64,000 nucleotides of DNA from Dermacentor variabilis (GCF_050947875.1 NC_134574.1:109541969-109605968), one strand, 5' to 3'; counted from the stretch's first letter, positions 22,900 to 34,496 are shown. Numbers and translations are program-made. The notes: a model not told the origin generated them from the letters alone.

Positions 22900-24029
22900 T
22901 GCGCGGACTGCATATCAGAAGTCGCGTACAAAACCTCGCTAAGCTGTAGTGAACTTTACATAAAATAGTTCAGCGGTCGACCCAGTCAACACCAAAACCA
23001 CGTAGAAAGCTGATACGGCAGTTATTTGGCTGTTCATTGTAAAGAGTGTTTCAACATCTTTATTTAAGAAGACTAAGCTCCTAAAGCGGAAGAACGGGAG
23101 AAAACTGAGGAGGAACGTGAAATCGTAAAAAATGTTCTTTAGTAAAGCTGCTGATAAGCGTATTAACGCGACACCGATAGTTCCTGCTAGAAAAACAAAT
23201 ATTTATCCTAGATATTCACAAGTGGTCATCTATTGCCCGCATGGTCGCTCTCTTCGTGTACGTGTGCTTCCATTGCACTAGTGTAGGGTATCTTCAGTGT
23301 GTTATGTGCTTAGTAAAGCCGTAGAGCCATCCGATAATTGTTAGACAAAATGCAGAGTATTTTCGTAACGGTGTAACCGTAGGGTAATTAACGTACTCTA
23401 GGTGATTGTCAGTGCTTTCAGCAATACACCACGAGGAGAACTTGCAAAACACATTTTCCCGTACTCGATCGCGGCAATGCTGCTGCAGCTACTCCACACA
23501 AAATGCACAGCGATAATAATAAAGAAAATGTTTTGGCGAAGACCGGGACTGGTCAGCTGGCAGCAATGCCGTGGAAGCGAATGTTATAACTTTAAGTCGA
23601 TGAAGGCACCGAAATTTCCAACATTATAGGCCACTCTGCTATGAAAGTGCGGTACCTTTTCAATCGAAAAACGAGAGGTTACGGCTCAGCTCTGTGAAGT
23701 GGTTCCCTTGGGCATGATTTGTTGTTCTGCTGAGGTGCTAGTATCAGTACTTGAAAACTGATTCACGAAGAGGAACATCCCTGTCGAAAACATAGTTGGC
23801 CTTGCCTGTGGCAATGCTAATCGTCAGTCAATAAAATTATTTGTTACCGAAATTGCAAAAAAAAAAGATATCGAAGTTTCATGGTCATACGCTGTAAGCA
23901 AAGATACAGGGACGTTACCTTGGTATACGTTATGGACTTCTAGCGCAATATTGCGGGTAAATTGTCCTTCACAAATGCATTGAGCGTGTATTAGAAAAAA
24001 AATGAGATACGCGGAGGCTTTTTTTCCAG
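22900..24029. other. No gene recognised
   Basis: AT-rich sequence; could be an intron of the fragment at 24030-24511. Nothing else supported. Confidence 0.3.
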
Positions 24030-24511
24030 GAAGCTGTAATCAATGATCATGTTATCATGGACGAGAAAATTGTGAACAACATGAACTGCCCCACCAAGGC
24101 CCATTTCAGCTTCATGAGGTAAGTTCTGAACTCATTCAACGAGTCAATAAACTTTTTTTTCAGTACCGTCAGAATCTGAAAGCAGACTGCCTAACACAGG
24201 ACGAACGTCTTCTTGGAACCCTGTTGCAAAACTTTATCCAGCCCAGCGCAGTATAATTTAATGGCGTCATCCGCGTGAACCCACAAGTATTGATCCCGTT
24301 AGAAGACGTCAACTTGGGCTCAGAGTGCAAGCGCTGCATAGCTGCTTGCATTGAAGCAGGCAAACAAACTGAAGCACGATACCTCCGAATTCGTTGTTAG
24401 ATGTATTATCAGACACGTTTCCTTGAGGTTAGAAAAAAAGACTCCCGGTATCTTGCCCGTTTGTTTCACGAGGTCAAGTTCATAGCACCAGCGACTGCTC
24501 TCGGCGTGTAA
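24030..24511 (+). pseudogene. Two-exon broken gene fragment, unidentified
   Basis: Exon-like block 1 (24030-24118) follows ttttttccag and ends ATGAG then gtaagt. It is fully open and reads Glu-Ala-Val-Ile-Asn-Asp-His-Val-Ile-Met-Asp-Glu-Lys and on to Phe-Ser-Phe-Met. Block 2 begins after ttttttttcag at 24164 and is protein-like for 115 codons except for TAA at 24254 and TAG at 24398, ending at TAA 24509. It includes YRQNLKADCLTQDERLLGTL, VNPQVLIPLEDVNLGSECKR and SRYLARLFHEVKFIAPATAL. Block 1 leaves in phase 2 but block 2 needs phase 0, which also points to decay. Block 2 alone could be chance, since two stops in 116 codons is only mildly low. Confidence 0.32.
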
Positions 24512-27500
24512 ACCAGAGTGGTCATGCCAGGCCTGGCCACACTGACAGAAGCGTTGTGCTCACTTGTTGTATGACCCCGGAAGACTCGAACAGGAATGGC
24601 GAACTCTCACTTCCTAGTTATCTAGCCATGAATAAGTCACCCTGTAAAATATTAATCGCCTTTCTTGTTTGTTTAATACCTGCCCCATCGATGGTGAAGG
24701 AAAATAAACTGCGCCATTCTGGGCAAAAATGAGAGATGAAATCGTGACGGCACGCAAGAATTGAGGGCCGTCGTGACATTGACCCAGCTCATATTACGTT
24801 CACCACGCTCTGACACACAGCCTGAGAGGACCCTCATTAGTGTGGCATGTCTAAACAAGAACGCCAAATATAATTGGAGCTGGAAACCTGAAGGTCGTCC
24901 TCGAAATGAAATCAGGCTTAGCAGCGACTCACTGGAACTGTGTAAATATGAGCTTTGAAGAACGGCATATTGGACTGCATCGAAAGGAAACGTACTGCAG
25001 AAACACGTGGTGCTGCTTTAACAGAACTCTAACAGAGGTCTTCGACTTCGCTGTCAGTTCGTGTTCGTTATAGCTGTGCAAGACAGCAAAATTATTTGAA
25101 TAAAGTCCTAGTAAAACATCTATTGGGCCCTCTCGCTTGTAAGCATACCTTTAAAATTTTGGCTTTTATTTGTGTATTACACCTTGAAAACGATATTTTA
25201 GACGAACTTGCACTATTTTCTTCACAGAATAAATTTTAGCTATAATAAATTGCTCGGCAAACCCGCGTGTGACGTTAGTAACGTGAAATGTATCTTTAAG
25301 AATTGCTTCACTGATTACTTTATGGCCTCGGTCGATTATATCGGGGCACCTTTATTTATTATTGACTTTCTTTTCTTTTAAATAATTTATTGAACTATAT
25401 ACGGACGAAACTGGTGCATAGGGGATAACGTAGTCTCTTGGCGAAGTCCACGTAGGGTAATATAGCATAGCGTATTTTCATCCTGCATTCACGTAGGGTC
25501 TTATTTTTTTAATAATTGGTAACAACGTGCTCGTATTTGTTTATTGAAATTCAATTTGTAGTCACCACTATGTCTGTCTCGTCCTCTTTTCTTTCTTGAC
25601 AGCATTTCTCATTGTTTCAAGTATAAAGATCGCCCACAAGTCCTAACTAGCGCAAGTATAATGGCATGCCCTTCGTGGGTAGGATTGCGTACCAAGTTCT
25701 GTTCCAGAGTCCCAGGAAGTCACTGGTGTGTATTTGTCCTGCATATCAATTAAAGTCTGTTGTTAAATCCATGGTTGGATAGTAGCACCGGGAACTGAAG
25801 CAATCTCATATGAAGAGGATGCATCAACAGGGTTCATTGTATTTCCAGTACCAATGGCAAAGGCAGCGGTGGGTATGCGTGTATGACATTCTAGTGCACA
25901 TTTACATCGAGGTGGCACATTCAGTTGCCGACTACAGTCTGATGGAGGCAGAAGGCAGACATTATCTTCCACTTGCCAATCTAACGGTGCGTAATATTGT
26001 AAATCTAGAGCTCTCCGATATGGAGCTTTCATAGCAGAGGTGCGTATCCATGGCAGTTAAAACTTACAAATCTAGAAATAGCGCTTAGCCAGCTTTAGCA
26101 CACCCAAGTACTACGTGGCAGGGATTAAAGTTTGAGGAGGAAAAAAAATACGACTTTTACACCTGGTTACTTGAGAAAGCAACGCAGACCACCCACGCCA
26201 CTGCCGTACATAATGCCGTGAATAGAAGCACAAATATGCATTCTATTTAGTTTCGATCCGTTCGCATTCCCTTTCGAGTCCGATAGTATACTTGTAACGC
26301 AGTATGCCATTCTAGTACAGAAGTGCAATTAGTGCGCTTGTCGGGTACGTTTAATATACTTCACGATTGCTAAGGCTGAAATGGGGGCTGCAGTTGATGC
26401 TTTCTGCTTTACTAGGACGGACGGACGGACGGACGGACAGACAGACAAGAACAGGTCAGATTCACGAAAAGAGATTTGTCCATGTTTTCTGCGTGTCGTG
26501 TTTCTTGGCTAAGTGAACGACTTTACGGAATTCCCCTTATTTTCCGAAATGACGTCCGCGAGAACTGGTTGGGTGACTCTGATAAGCTAGATAGATTTCT
26601 AGCTTATTGTGGTCCTCGTAAACAAGCACCAAAAAAAGGAGGTGGTCTGCGGTAACCTAAAGAACCACTGCACAGTTCTTGTAGAGCGGAGCCCCGAGCC
26701 TTCCGTTATCTCTCGCACATTACTTATTTCCCTCCCTCACACGTGGCTTCCGTGTGTTGGTCACTGAAGCACGTGGATGGCTGCGAGGAAACCCCTTTCC
26801 TGTTGCCCGCAACAACCCGTTCCTGTTGTGCTCGCATCACGTGCTCCTGGGGAACGGTCGGCCAGACGTGGTGGCGGGTTGTCCCGTTCGGAGTGCGCAA
26901 GGCCCCGTCTAGGAAACACGTTGCCGGTTCACATCGCCCTAGTCGAGGCCAAATCTGTTTACGGTGCCATATAGCGTCCCGGTGAATGACCGTGCCGGCC
27001 GTTGTTACAGGGGTAAGTTGATACGACGTATCAGTGGAAGTAGGCACGAGTTGAAGGAGTCGTCATAGGGCAAGTGAGAGGAGCACCTGAGGACGAAAGC
27101 GAGGATTGCGCAAGCATTGCGGATAAACAACAAGGTACGACTCGTTCGGGTGACTGCGTCGCTACAGTGTGAAAAAAAAATTTTTTTACACTAGTCTCGT
27201 GCCCTGACAATACTCATCATCCATCTTTGTGGAACACTTTCGTTAATTACAGCTGGTTCAAAAGGTGATTTTTGAGCGTTCTGGCTGAGGTATTAATGTC
27301 ATTAATGACAGATTAAAATTGTATTGCTAGAATAACCGTATACAGTAGTTCTGATCTGGCCATTGGAACTCGCTTATGCACGGAGGAAGGAGGCTTAGTT
27401 GCTGTCGTACATAATTTTTGTAGTGCAGCCTGGAGCGCTCTAATATCCCTCTAGAACGAAAAGCCGAATATGCCATAACACTCTGATCTTGCTACTTTCC

Positions 27501-28103
27501 GGTCAGGAACGTTTTGTGAAGCTGATAAGCGCATGCCGTTCCAGACCCGAAAGTACCGAGAGCGCGGCAATAATTAAAGCAAAAACACTCAAGACAGATC
27601 GCGATTATTGCTGGGAAACAAGACAAGATCTAAAGGGTGTAAACTTTCTTGGCAACCACCTAGAGGCGTGACTAACGTGGGGAAACTGATATGTCGCGCC
27701 TCGCGAGTGTTCTTGCGAAAATTCATTGCACTGGTCTACAGGTCCCATGTTGGTACCAATACCTTTATTCGAAGAAATTCCTGTACACAGCATGCCGTCT
27801 TGTCACGGACATGCCTAAGCAATAACCGAACGCATGTTACTGCTAAATTAAGTTACCCGCAGACGATATTACAAGTTTGTTACCAACGGCACAGCAAGAA
27901 AATGATTCAACTGACACGTAGACCAATGTTACCCAAAGTTAGAAGCGCCTGCAGAGCTTAGATGAAATTGAAGTACGCAACATCTTTTTTTTTTCATTTT
28001 TACTATACCCAGAAACGCCGTTAAACAAATGCTAAGACGCGGAGCACGTTGTTTTTATATATTGACATGATTGGCACAGCATAACCTTTAGTGTCTTTTC
28101 CAG
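24512..28103. other. Upstream region of the LPMO gene; no gene recognised
   Basis: Includes a (GGAC)n microsatellite at 26414-26447, and a perfect A-run/T-run palindrome around 27168-27195 (CAGTGTGAAA to TTTACACTAG). A minus-strand open frame at 25763-26032 was not accepted. Any promoter or 5' UTR exon of the LPMO gene should lie here, but none can be pinned down. Confidence 0.3.
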
Positions 28104-28123
28104 AGCCAGGAGACGTCTTGGCG

Positions 28124-28327
28124 ATGTCTTTCAACACAGTCCCTTTGTGGATAAGGAGGCCTGTGATCTTTGCCTTCTGTTCGGTGATGTTTGTCGTACT
28201 TCACACTCCTGGAGCACAAGGCCACGGCAGGCTCATCGAACCGCCTGCCAGAAACGCGATGTGGCGGATAAGCTACAACACGCCTCCCAACTTCGAAGAT
28301 ACGGAACTCTTTTGTGGAGGCATAAAG
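28124..28327 (+). CDS. LPMO exon 1 (signal peptide and N-terminal histidine)
   Basis: 68 codons, ending ATAAAG then gtaagc in phase 0. It holds the signal peptide, the mature N-terminal His at residue 34 and the Phe-Cys-Gly-Gly motif. The in-frame GTG upstream lies before the acceptor and is not a start. Confidence 0.9.
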
Positions 28328-31300
28328 GTAAGCCATTCGGTATGCAAAGCGGCGAAGCCTGCAGTATACCATGACCATTGTTGGCCATGTCGTAAATATA
28401 TGGACTCTCCGGAATACATCATTCTACCGTCAAGCTGAAAGTACGTGAAAGACATGTCCTTTACTTCATGTTTTGAAAGATGAACTGAAACTGTCAATAT
28501 CAAGTAACTTCTGGTAAGCGGTAATGAAATGCTTCATTAAAGTATATGTTTTAGCAATATAATGAACGCGTCCCTAAGACACTCTAACGCGGATGGCGAA
28601 AACACACCCGCTAGCCGTTTGACGCAGATATACGTGCTTGTGTGCGGGCATGAGCGTGTGCGTGCGTGTTTGTGTATGTTTGGGTGTGTTGCGTACGTGG
28701 CTACTGCTTGAATTTGAAGAAACACACAACGAAGACGGATGATCGTGTGAGCACACTGACGCCTCTGCGCGAAACCTTTCTGCCGTTGAGCTCGGGTGCT
28801 ATGCGGCGAACCGCAGGCCCAGTGGGAGGACAACGGCGGCCGCTGCGGCGTGTGCGGCGACAACTACGCGCAGCCACGGCCACGGCGCCACGAGACCGGC
28901 AACATGTACGCGCGCAACGTGACAGTGCGCCGCTACGCGCCCGGGCAGCTCGTCGACCTGGTCGTCGACGTCGAGACCAACCACCTGGGACACTTCGAGT
29001 TCGCGCTCTGCCCCAGGGCATCGTGGGAAGAGGCCGAAAGCGAGGAGTGCTTCGACATGCACCCGCTCCCCGTGGTGACTGCCAGCGGACCGGGACGCAG
29101 GGTAAAACATCTATCTCGACGCGGAAATTACACGCCCTTTATCTCTCATTCATATACACCTATCTCTACATTGAACAGTTACCTATGCCCGTAACGACGC
29201 TGTCTCTAGCGATCTCTTTCAAGACTGTTCTCTTTTGCCCCGATACTTAGACATCTGTTGCTTACCTCGACCGCTGGTCAGGTAATGCTTCCATCCGCTT
29301 GGAACACCCCTGCGCTTCTGGAAGGTGAACTTTCCCGGTGGTTCTTGTTGGTTATTGTATCACGCCACGAGCTCCGTTCATTGTAGGGAGGTTTGTTCAA
29401 AGGGATAGAAGAGCGGCAGGTTACGGCAGTGCGATGTTTACTAAGCTTCAGGGTACGTCAATTCCTTCTGCGCACTGCTGACGATGCAGCTACCGTTGGT
29501 GCTCCTTTTAACGTGATAGCGTTAAGGAGCAGCTCGTGTCGCAGAAAAGCCGGTGTCGTCGGCGTCGGCGCCGTTGGCCGTAAGCGAAATACGGCGGAAG
29601 GCAATTCATAAAAACAACTTGCAAGATGGGCTGGGAGGGAATCGAACCAGGGTCTCCGGAGTGTGAGACGGAGACGCTACCACTCAGCCATGAGTTCGAT
29701 GCTTCAAAGCGGGAAAAAGTGCCTCTATTGAATGCGGTGCTGCCTTAGAAACGTGCCGTAGAAAGTTATACTGTGGTGTATATCGGTAATTATGAGCATG
29801 TAAATTGCAGAAGTCGCAGTTAAACGCGTAGCGAAGTACGTTTCCGTTACATTTCTTCCGCGCTTGGGGCGCACGCAGAGCCATATTGCGGCAAACACAG
29901 AAGACCCCCTTCTCGCAATGTACGTCGCTGCCACGACAGGTGGCGCGCCACTAGCCCGCTTCTCCCCTTCGTCTCGTTTGAGCGCATTGGGGCCGTGCAG
30001 GGACCGGTGCGAGGATGCCCCAATACCGTTGCGTTTAATAAGTTTTCTCCCTCTCTCCCCTTCCAATTTGCTGCGTGCGTCACTCTAACCCTCGTGTTTA
30101 GGCGACGCGGCTCCTCTTTACGCCCACAGTGCGATTCCTAGGTGCAGCGTCCGATGCGGGACGCCTCTGACGTGATCGCTGCGCCGTAGCGCGTCTGGTG
30201 GGAAAGCGTCCCCTGCGATGTGTGCCGTGCTGCTGGCGAGGAGTCATGCGTCTGCGTGATGCTCCCAAGCGAGATAGAAGACGATCCCATCGAGGCGTCA
30301 GCCCCATAATCGCGTCCGCCTTCATGGCGCCTCGCGGCCCGGCTGTCCGTGCCGATCACGACGTTTGGCTCGCGTAGATCGTTTCTCCCTCCGAGACACC
30401 GAGTTCTTTGGTTCGTTCTGATTGCACAGGCACACGTTTCGTCATTGTGTGACTCAAGAGCATGCCGAGCAATGAGTGGGCGGTGCGAACGGGGCGCGAT
30501 AACGCTATCGCGTTCCACTGTTGAAGGCGAAGCTTAAGCGTCCTCCAGTTTCTTGTTCCTTACTACTTACGTGCTATGTGTATGCATGGCACTGTGGATA
30601 ATGAATAATTGAGTGGTGCGCCTACGAAAACCAGGCTGTCCGAAAAACAAGTTTCACACCAACATCAACACCGACAAAGAAAGGTTGTGCCATTGCCAGA
30701 GGCATATTGCTGTTTCATCGATAGAAGCTGCGCGACAAGATCGGACACGAGGAAAGAAGGGAACACTCGAGCGCAGATCAAAACGCCAACGTATAGTAAC
30801 ATGGTGACTGAATGTTGGTTCAACACGGGCAACCATTACAAAATTGGCCCTTTCTCTCTTTTACTATTTCATTGGCTCACGAAAAAGGAGAGTAGACAAA
30901 TCTAGAGAAACAAACAAGCAACACTCAGAACGTGGTCGAGATCAGCGGCCACTCCTGTTTGACAGAACGTATTATAAGCGGATCTCCCGAGTCAAAAAAA
31001 CAAAGCTCGTTTACATTCATTTCTATGTTTTTGACCAAGCGCTACTTGAATTCTGGCATCACACTGACACGCAGACTGACGCATTCTCAAGCAGCTGGAC
31101 ACGCGGGGTTCAGCCTTAATTTATTAACGGCGCATAACTTCCTCTTAAGAGGAAGTGCCAGCTCGTGTCCAACTACATTGTCTCCTATGCAAACAAATGT
31201 AATACGCAGAAAGGCTTTTCTGAGATAACCCCTGGGCCATCTTCAGTAAAATGTGTTGCATTTGAGAAAGTTAAATTCTATGAACTGTTAAAGCAAAATA

Positions 31301-34300
31301 TGCATTTAGGGCTCACATTTTTTTTTAATTCGCAATAGTTGGTAAGTTTTAAAAAATAAATAGAACTTACTTTCCAAATCCGTAATTTTGTACTAAAAAC
31401 GGATATCGAAGTTCTCTAAATTTCGCCCATTAGAACATCCAAAGCGGACAAATTTGATATACTAATTTCTATTTTACCGCAATTTATTGCAATGCTTCCA
31501 AGTGTTCTGCAAAATCCCTGTTCACATCTTAGTGCAGTATTTAAAGGTCATGTATAATACTTCAATTTGTCCACTTTAGGTCTAAGTTAGATGCGATTTA
31601 CAGAACCTTAATATCATTCAGTTCAATTCTAAACTGAATAACTAGTTAATGACACTTGTTAATAATAGTTATCGTAGATATAATGAATTAATAACTTTTA
31701 TTATTAATAAATTACAGTTATATGATAACTATTCAGTTCTAAACTGAACAGTTTCGCTTTACAAAAGCTTCCAATTTTAAACGACTTTTATAAATATGAA
31801 TGACCTAAATAAATAATCTGCTTCCTACCTTCACTAGATTTTATTTTTTTTTCTTTGAAATGCAACAGACCTCTTCAAATTCAGTACAGTGGTTGCCGAG
31901 GAAAACTATTTCTCCTTTCTCATGTGTTTAGACAGGAGCCCATGAGCTAAGGCTTCCTCTTAAGACACCCCTAGCTCATAACCCACTTCGCAGTTTGCAG
32001 TCATTGAGCACCCCACGATTTAATAGAGGACCTCGAGCGGTCACACAAATAATTCAGAGCTCTCCACACGGTGTCTCTACGAGCCAAATTGCTTTTCGGG
32101 CAAGTTAATCCGCATCAATTGTTTAAAGGAAGTGAGCTAAAATGCGGGTCAATCTTATCGACCTGCAGAATACGGCGGATCGGAAACTCGGGTATAGAAT
32201 GCGCTTTACGGCGGGGACTTGAACGTTGCACGTGATAGCGAGAGCCAGGACCAAACGTTCTGATTCAGCCTCGAGTGCAAAGGAATTTTTAGCGATAACC
32301 TAAACGTACATCCACACATTGTATACGTACGTGTACGTAAGTACACATACGTACGTGTACGTATGTATCCGTATGTGTATACGTATGTGTATGTGTACAC
32401 GTATGTATTCGTATGTGTAAATGTACGTGTATACGTACGTCTACTCTCTCGCCGGGCGTTGCAGAAGTCCGCCTTCTACTCGGCCGAGCCGCCGACCCGC
32501 TACCGGCTGCCAACCGCCGCCAACGGATTCTACATGATTCAGGTCCAGCTGCCGGAGCTCCTCACCTGCGACTACTGCGTCCTCCGCTGGCACTGGAGAT
32601 CTGGTAAGCGGCGCCGCGTCGATGTCACAACGACCCTGATGTGATCTAGCACATATTTACCGCGACCCCTCGTGCCTTGCTACTCTGATGTCCTGTGCAC
32701 TCCGACTAGCACTTCAGTACGGCAGAGTCATGGCGCCCCACCGTCAGAGAGAGAGAGAGAGGCAAAGGAAATACAGGGAGTTAACCAGATATTATTTCCG
32801 GTTGGCTACCTTGTACCGTGGAAGGGGCAAAGGGATGCGATAGGTAAGAGAGAGAAAAATAATGAAAAAAAACTAAAAAAAACTCAAAGACACGCACACA
32901 CACATACACCGAGAATACAGAACTGTTTCTGTGGGCACTGTCACGCGGTCTGCGAAGGCGTTCCTAGTGTTACGCAGTCAAGAATGGGGCTGACGTTGGA
33001 ATTGGAATTGGAACCGGAATTGGAAATTGAACCGCTCGTTGCACCTGGTTCAACCGTTCAATGCATCGCAGCGGCATCTCGCGCTCACTACAGAAAAGGC
33101 GGGCTCCGGTAGGACGTGAAACTGAGAGAGTTGGTTCGGCGCTTACCTTGTGGGGTTATCCCTCAGTCGTCGTCCCCCTTTTGTGCTGGCACCATAATGA
33201 AGGTGAACTGGCCCATCCGCGTTGTCGCAATGAATAAGCTGCTGTGGGACCGTTTAAAAAAAAAAAAGAAAGACGTACGCGGACTTCGGCGTTGCCGCAA
33301 TGCACCATTTCTGAAGATATGGAGGCCATTTCAACATTGTCCGAATTACGATATGTGCCCACACTTCTCTTTTCTTTTTTCATTCTGAGTGGAATGGATG
33401 TGCGTATGATACGAGTTTACGGTGCACCACACAAGTGTTTTATCGCAACAGTCACTTCGAACGTAGTTCAACAACGAAAGAAGAAAGGACGCTGGTGATA
33501 TTCAAGAATCGAGCTTAACGTTTCTACGAAAAGTTTGTACGAAGTTGACTACAAAAAAGGGGCAACCATTTAAACAATATTACGGGGCGTTAAATAAAGA
33601 CCATAGCCTGTTGTGCGGCCCCTCCATAGTTGTACTTAGCTCTAGGGTCAACCTGATACTTGCTGAGGTCTGCAACGCGAAGACGTTCAATAGCTATTTC
33701 GATCTGTGTGCCATGACACGACGTTTCTTTCACACACCTCTGTCGCCTTACTTCTTTGTATCCTTCTCTTCGCTTCAGCAGTTCGACAATGCGATTAAAC
33801 CAGTGCTTCCGTACCGTGATGCCGCAAATCAAGAGATTCGATTTGATGAGATTCACAGACAGCACTGAACTTGGAAAACGCTTAGCAAAAGTTAGGCGTC
33901 TGTCCAGGGTGAAGTAAACGGCGCTAATTTTATTTGTCAGAATTCATACGACCAATACATACAAAATACCTGCATCGCTATCTATGTTATCTATACAATG
34001 CATGTTTGTAGAGAACCTAGGTCTATCGGTGGTTTACGATTACATTCACAGGCAGTCTTTGGACTTCCGATTTAAATAACTAAGGGGATGTCCCGTACTT
34101 TATGCAGATAAAGAATAGAAGCCGGTAAAAGGGGGGAAACCCATTCCGTTAGACGTCGATCGACTTACATAAACTTCCCGGTCATTTTTATTTAGTAATA
34201 AAGGCTCCCACTTAGCACAATTTCTAAACCCACTCTCTGTAATTCTGTTGCAGCGAACAACTGGGGAGACTGCGGCGACGGCAAGATGGCGCTGGGCTGC

Positions 34301-34435
34301 GGTCCTCAGGAGACGTACCGCAACTGCGCCGACGTCGCCATCGGGCACCGCTTCGGGCTGCGAGGCCCTCTGGGGGCCAACGCCGTTCCCAAGCGTTTTG
34401 GTGCCACTAAGCCGAGAAAGGTCAATGCCATATAA
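28124..34435 (+). CDS. AA15-type lytic polysaccharide monooxygenase (secreted, copper)
   Basis: Four exons (28124-28327, 28817-29101, 32465-32603, 34254-34435) join in phases 0, 0 and 1 with GT-AG introns to give 269 residues. AA15 enzymes cleave chitin or cellulose oxidatively using copper held by a histidine brace. A signal peptide (residues 1-33, hydrophobic VIFAFCSVMFVVL) ends at Gly-Ala-Gln-Gly, so the mature protein starts His-Gly-Arg-Leu-Ile-Glu-Pro-Pro. That His34 is the obligatory N-terminal ligand. The second ligand is probably His124 in Glu-Thr-Asn-His-Leu-Gly-His. Tyr231 in Gln-Glu-Thr-Tyr-Arg-Asn-Cys-Ala-Asp is a likely axial residue. Other family marks are Glu-Leu-Phe-Cys-Gly-Gly, Gly-Arg-Cys-Gly-Val-Cys-Gly-Asp, Arg-Trp-His-Trp and Gly-Cys-Gly-Pro-Gln-Glu-Thr, with many paired cysteines and a glycosylation site at Asn-Val-Thr. 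The start ATG is the first after a good acceptor (ttttccag at 28103), so an upstream 5' UTR exon is likely. No defect is seen. In ticks a role in cuticle chitin turnover is plausible but inferred. Confidence 0.9.
28817..29101 (+). CDS. LPMO exon 2 (second copper histidine)
   Basis: 95 codons after the acceptor gaaccgcag, ending GCAGG then gtaaaa. It begins Ala-Gln-Trp-Glu-Asp-Asn-Gly-Gly-Arg-Cys and carries the His of Asn-His-Leu-Gly-His plus a Cys-Phe-Asp-Met-His segment. It is much more GC-rich than its surroundings, as coding DNA in this gene generally is. Confidence 0.88.
29508..30547 (-). repeat. 1-kb dispersed repeat, copy A (inverted partner at 51604-52659)
   Basis: Roughly 90% or more identical by eye to the reverse complement of 51604-52659. 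In element orientation it starts TGGAGGACGCTTAAGCTTCG and ends with CTTAACGCTATCACGTTAA. Near each end lies a form of GCGATAGCGTTA, in opposite orientation, so a short inverted terminal motif is possible. A tRNA-like segment sits inside. No credible protein is encoded. Confidence 0.85.
29632..29705 (-). repeat. tRNA-like segment within the 1-kb repeat (copy A)
   Basis: On the minus strand: A-box-like TGGCTGAGTGGTAGCGTC, a hairpin around a CTCACAC loop (Val-type CAC anticodon), and B-box GGTTCGATTCCC. There is no proper acceptor stem. The same segment lies at 52467-52537 in copy B. Confidence 0.6.
31144..31964. mobile_element. Foldback element, copy A
   Basis: An 821-bp element with long imperfect terminal inverted repeats of about 120 bp. 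The left end runs CTTAAGAGGAAGTGCCAGCTCG to GTTGCATTTGAGAAAG; the right end is its inverse, CTTTGAAATGCAAC to GAGCTAAGGCTTCCTCTTAAG. The interior has AAAGCGGACAAATTTGATAT and, inverted, CAATTTGTCCACTTTAG. The same layout is found at 48126-48855. It is AT-rich and has no coding capacity. It lies in LPMO intron 2. Confidence 0.75.
32311..32444. repeat. Alternating ACGTAYGTGT tract
   Basis: About 130 bp of nearly unbroken purine-pyrimidine alternation (ACGT, GTGT, GTAT words), a classic Z-DNA-prone sequence. It ends just upstream of the pyrimidine stretch and acceptor of LPMO exon 3. Confidence 0.8.
32465..32603 (+). CDS. LPMO exon 3
   Basis: 139 nt after the acceptor gcgttgcag, ending TCTG then gtaagc in phase 1. 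It encodes 46 residues, from Lys-Ser-Ala-Phe-Tyr-Ser through Pro-Glu-Leu-Leu-Thr-Cys-Asp-Tyr-Cys to Leu-Arg-Trp-His-Trp-Arg-Ser, the strands before the C-terminal copper-site loop. Confidence 0.88.
32742..32990 (+). repeat. Dispersed repeat with (GA)n tract, copy 2
   Basis: Inverse of 18186-18400: (GA)n, then GGGAGTTAACCAGA, then GGTTGGCTACCTTG, then A-rich and CA-rich simple sequence. It lies within LPMO intron 3 (32604-34253); the rest of that intron shows no recognisable element. Confidence 0.55.
34254..34435 (+). CDS. LPMO exon 4 (terminal)
   Basis: Starts after the acceptor ctgttgcag and completes a split Ala codon. It encodes Asn-Asn-Trp-Gly-Asp-Cys-Gly-Asp and the conserved GCGPQETYRNCADVAIG, then a basic tail ending in Asn-Ala-Ile and TAA at 34433. 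The frame opens without an ATG, so simple ORF finding misses it. An alternative donor (GAAAG then gtcaat at 34421) exists but the nearby poly(A) signal favours this end. Confidence 0.85.
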
Positions 34436-34496
34436 GGAAGGGTCGGGAATCGAACACTGTATACCGCGACGCAAACACCTTGCTTATTTATTTGAC

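Larger units (their letters stand above)
29102..32464 (+). other. LPMO intron 2, loaded with repeats
   Basis: The 3.36-kb intron contains a 1-kb repeat (29508-30547), a foldback element (31144-31964) and an alternating purine-pyrimidine tract (32311-32444) ending about 20 bp before the acceptor. Confidence 0.85.

Noticed and set aside
25763..26032. Protein-like minus-strand frame of 89 codons
   Set aside because: No splice context, family or repeat support; kept only as a remark.
28666..29250. Arg/Ala-rich frames overlapping LPMO exon 2
   Set aside because: Alternative frames of a GC-rich true exon.
30138..30518. 126-codon frame shared with the repeat copy at 51.8-52.0 kb
   Set aside because: Shared only because the 1-kb repeat copies are very similar; broken in copy B and unlike protein.
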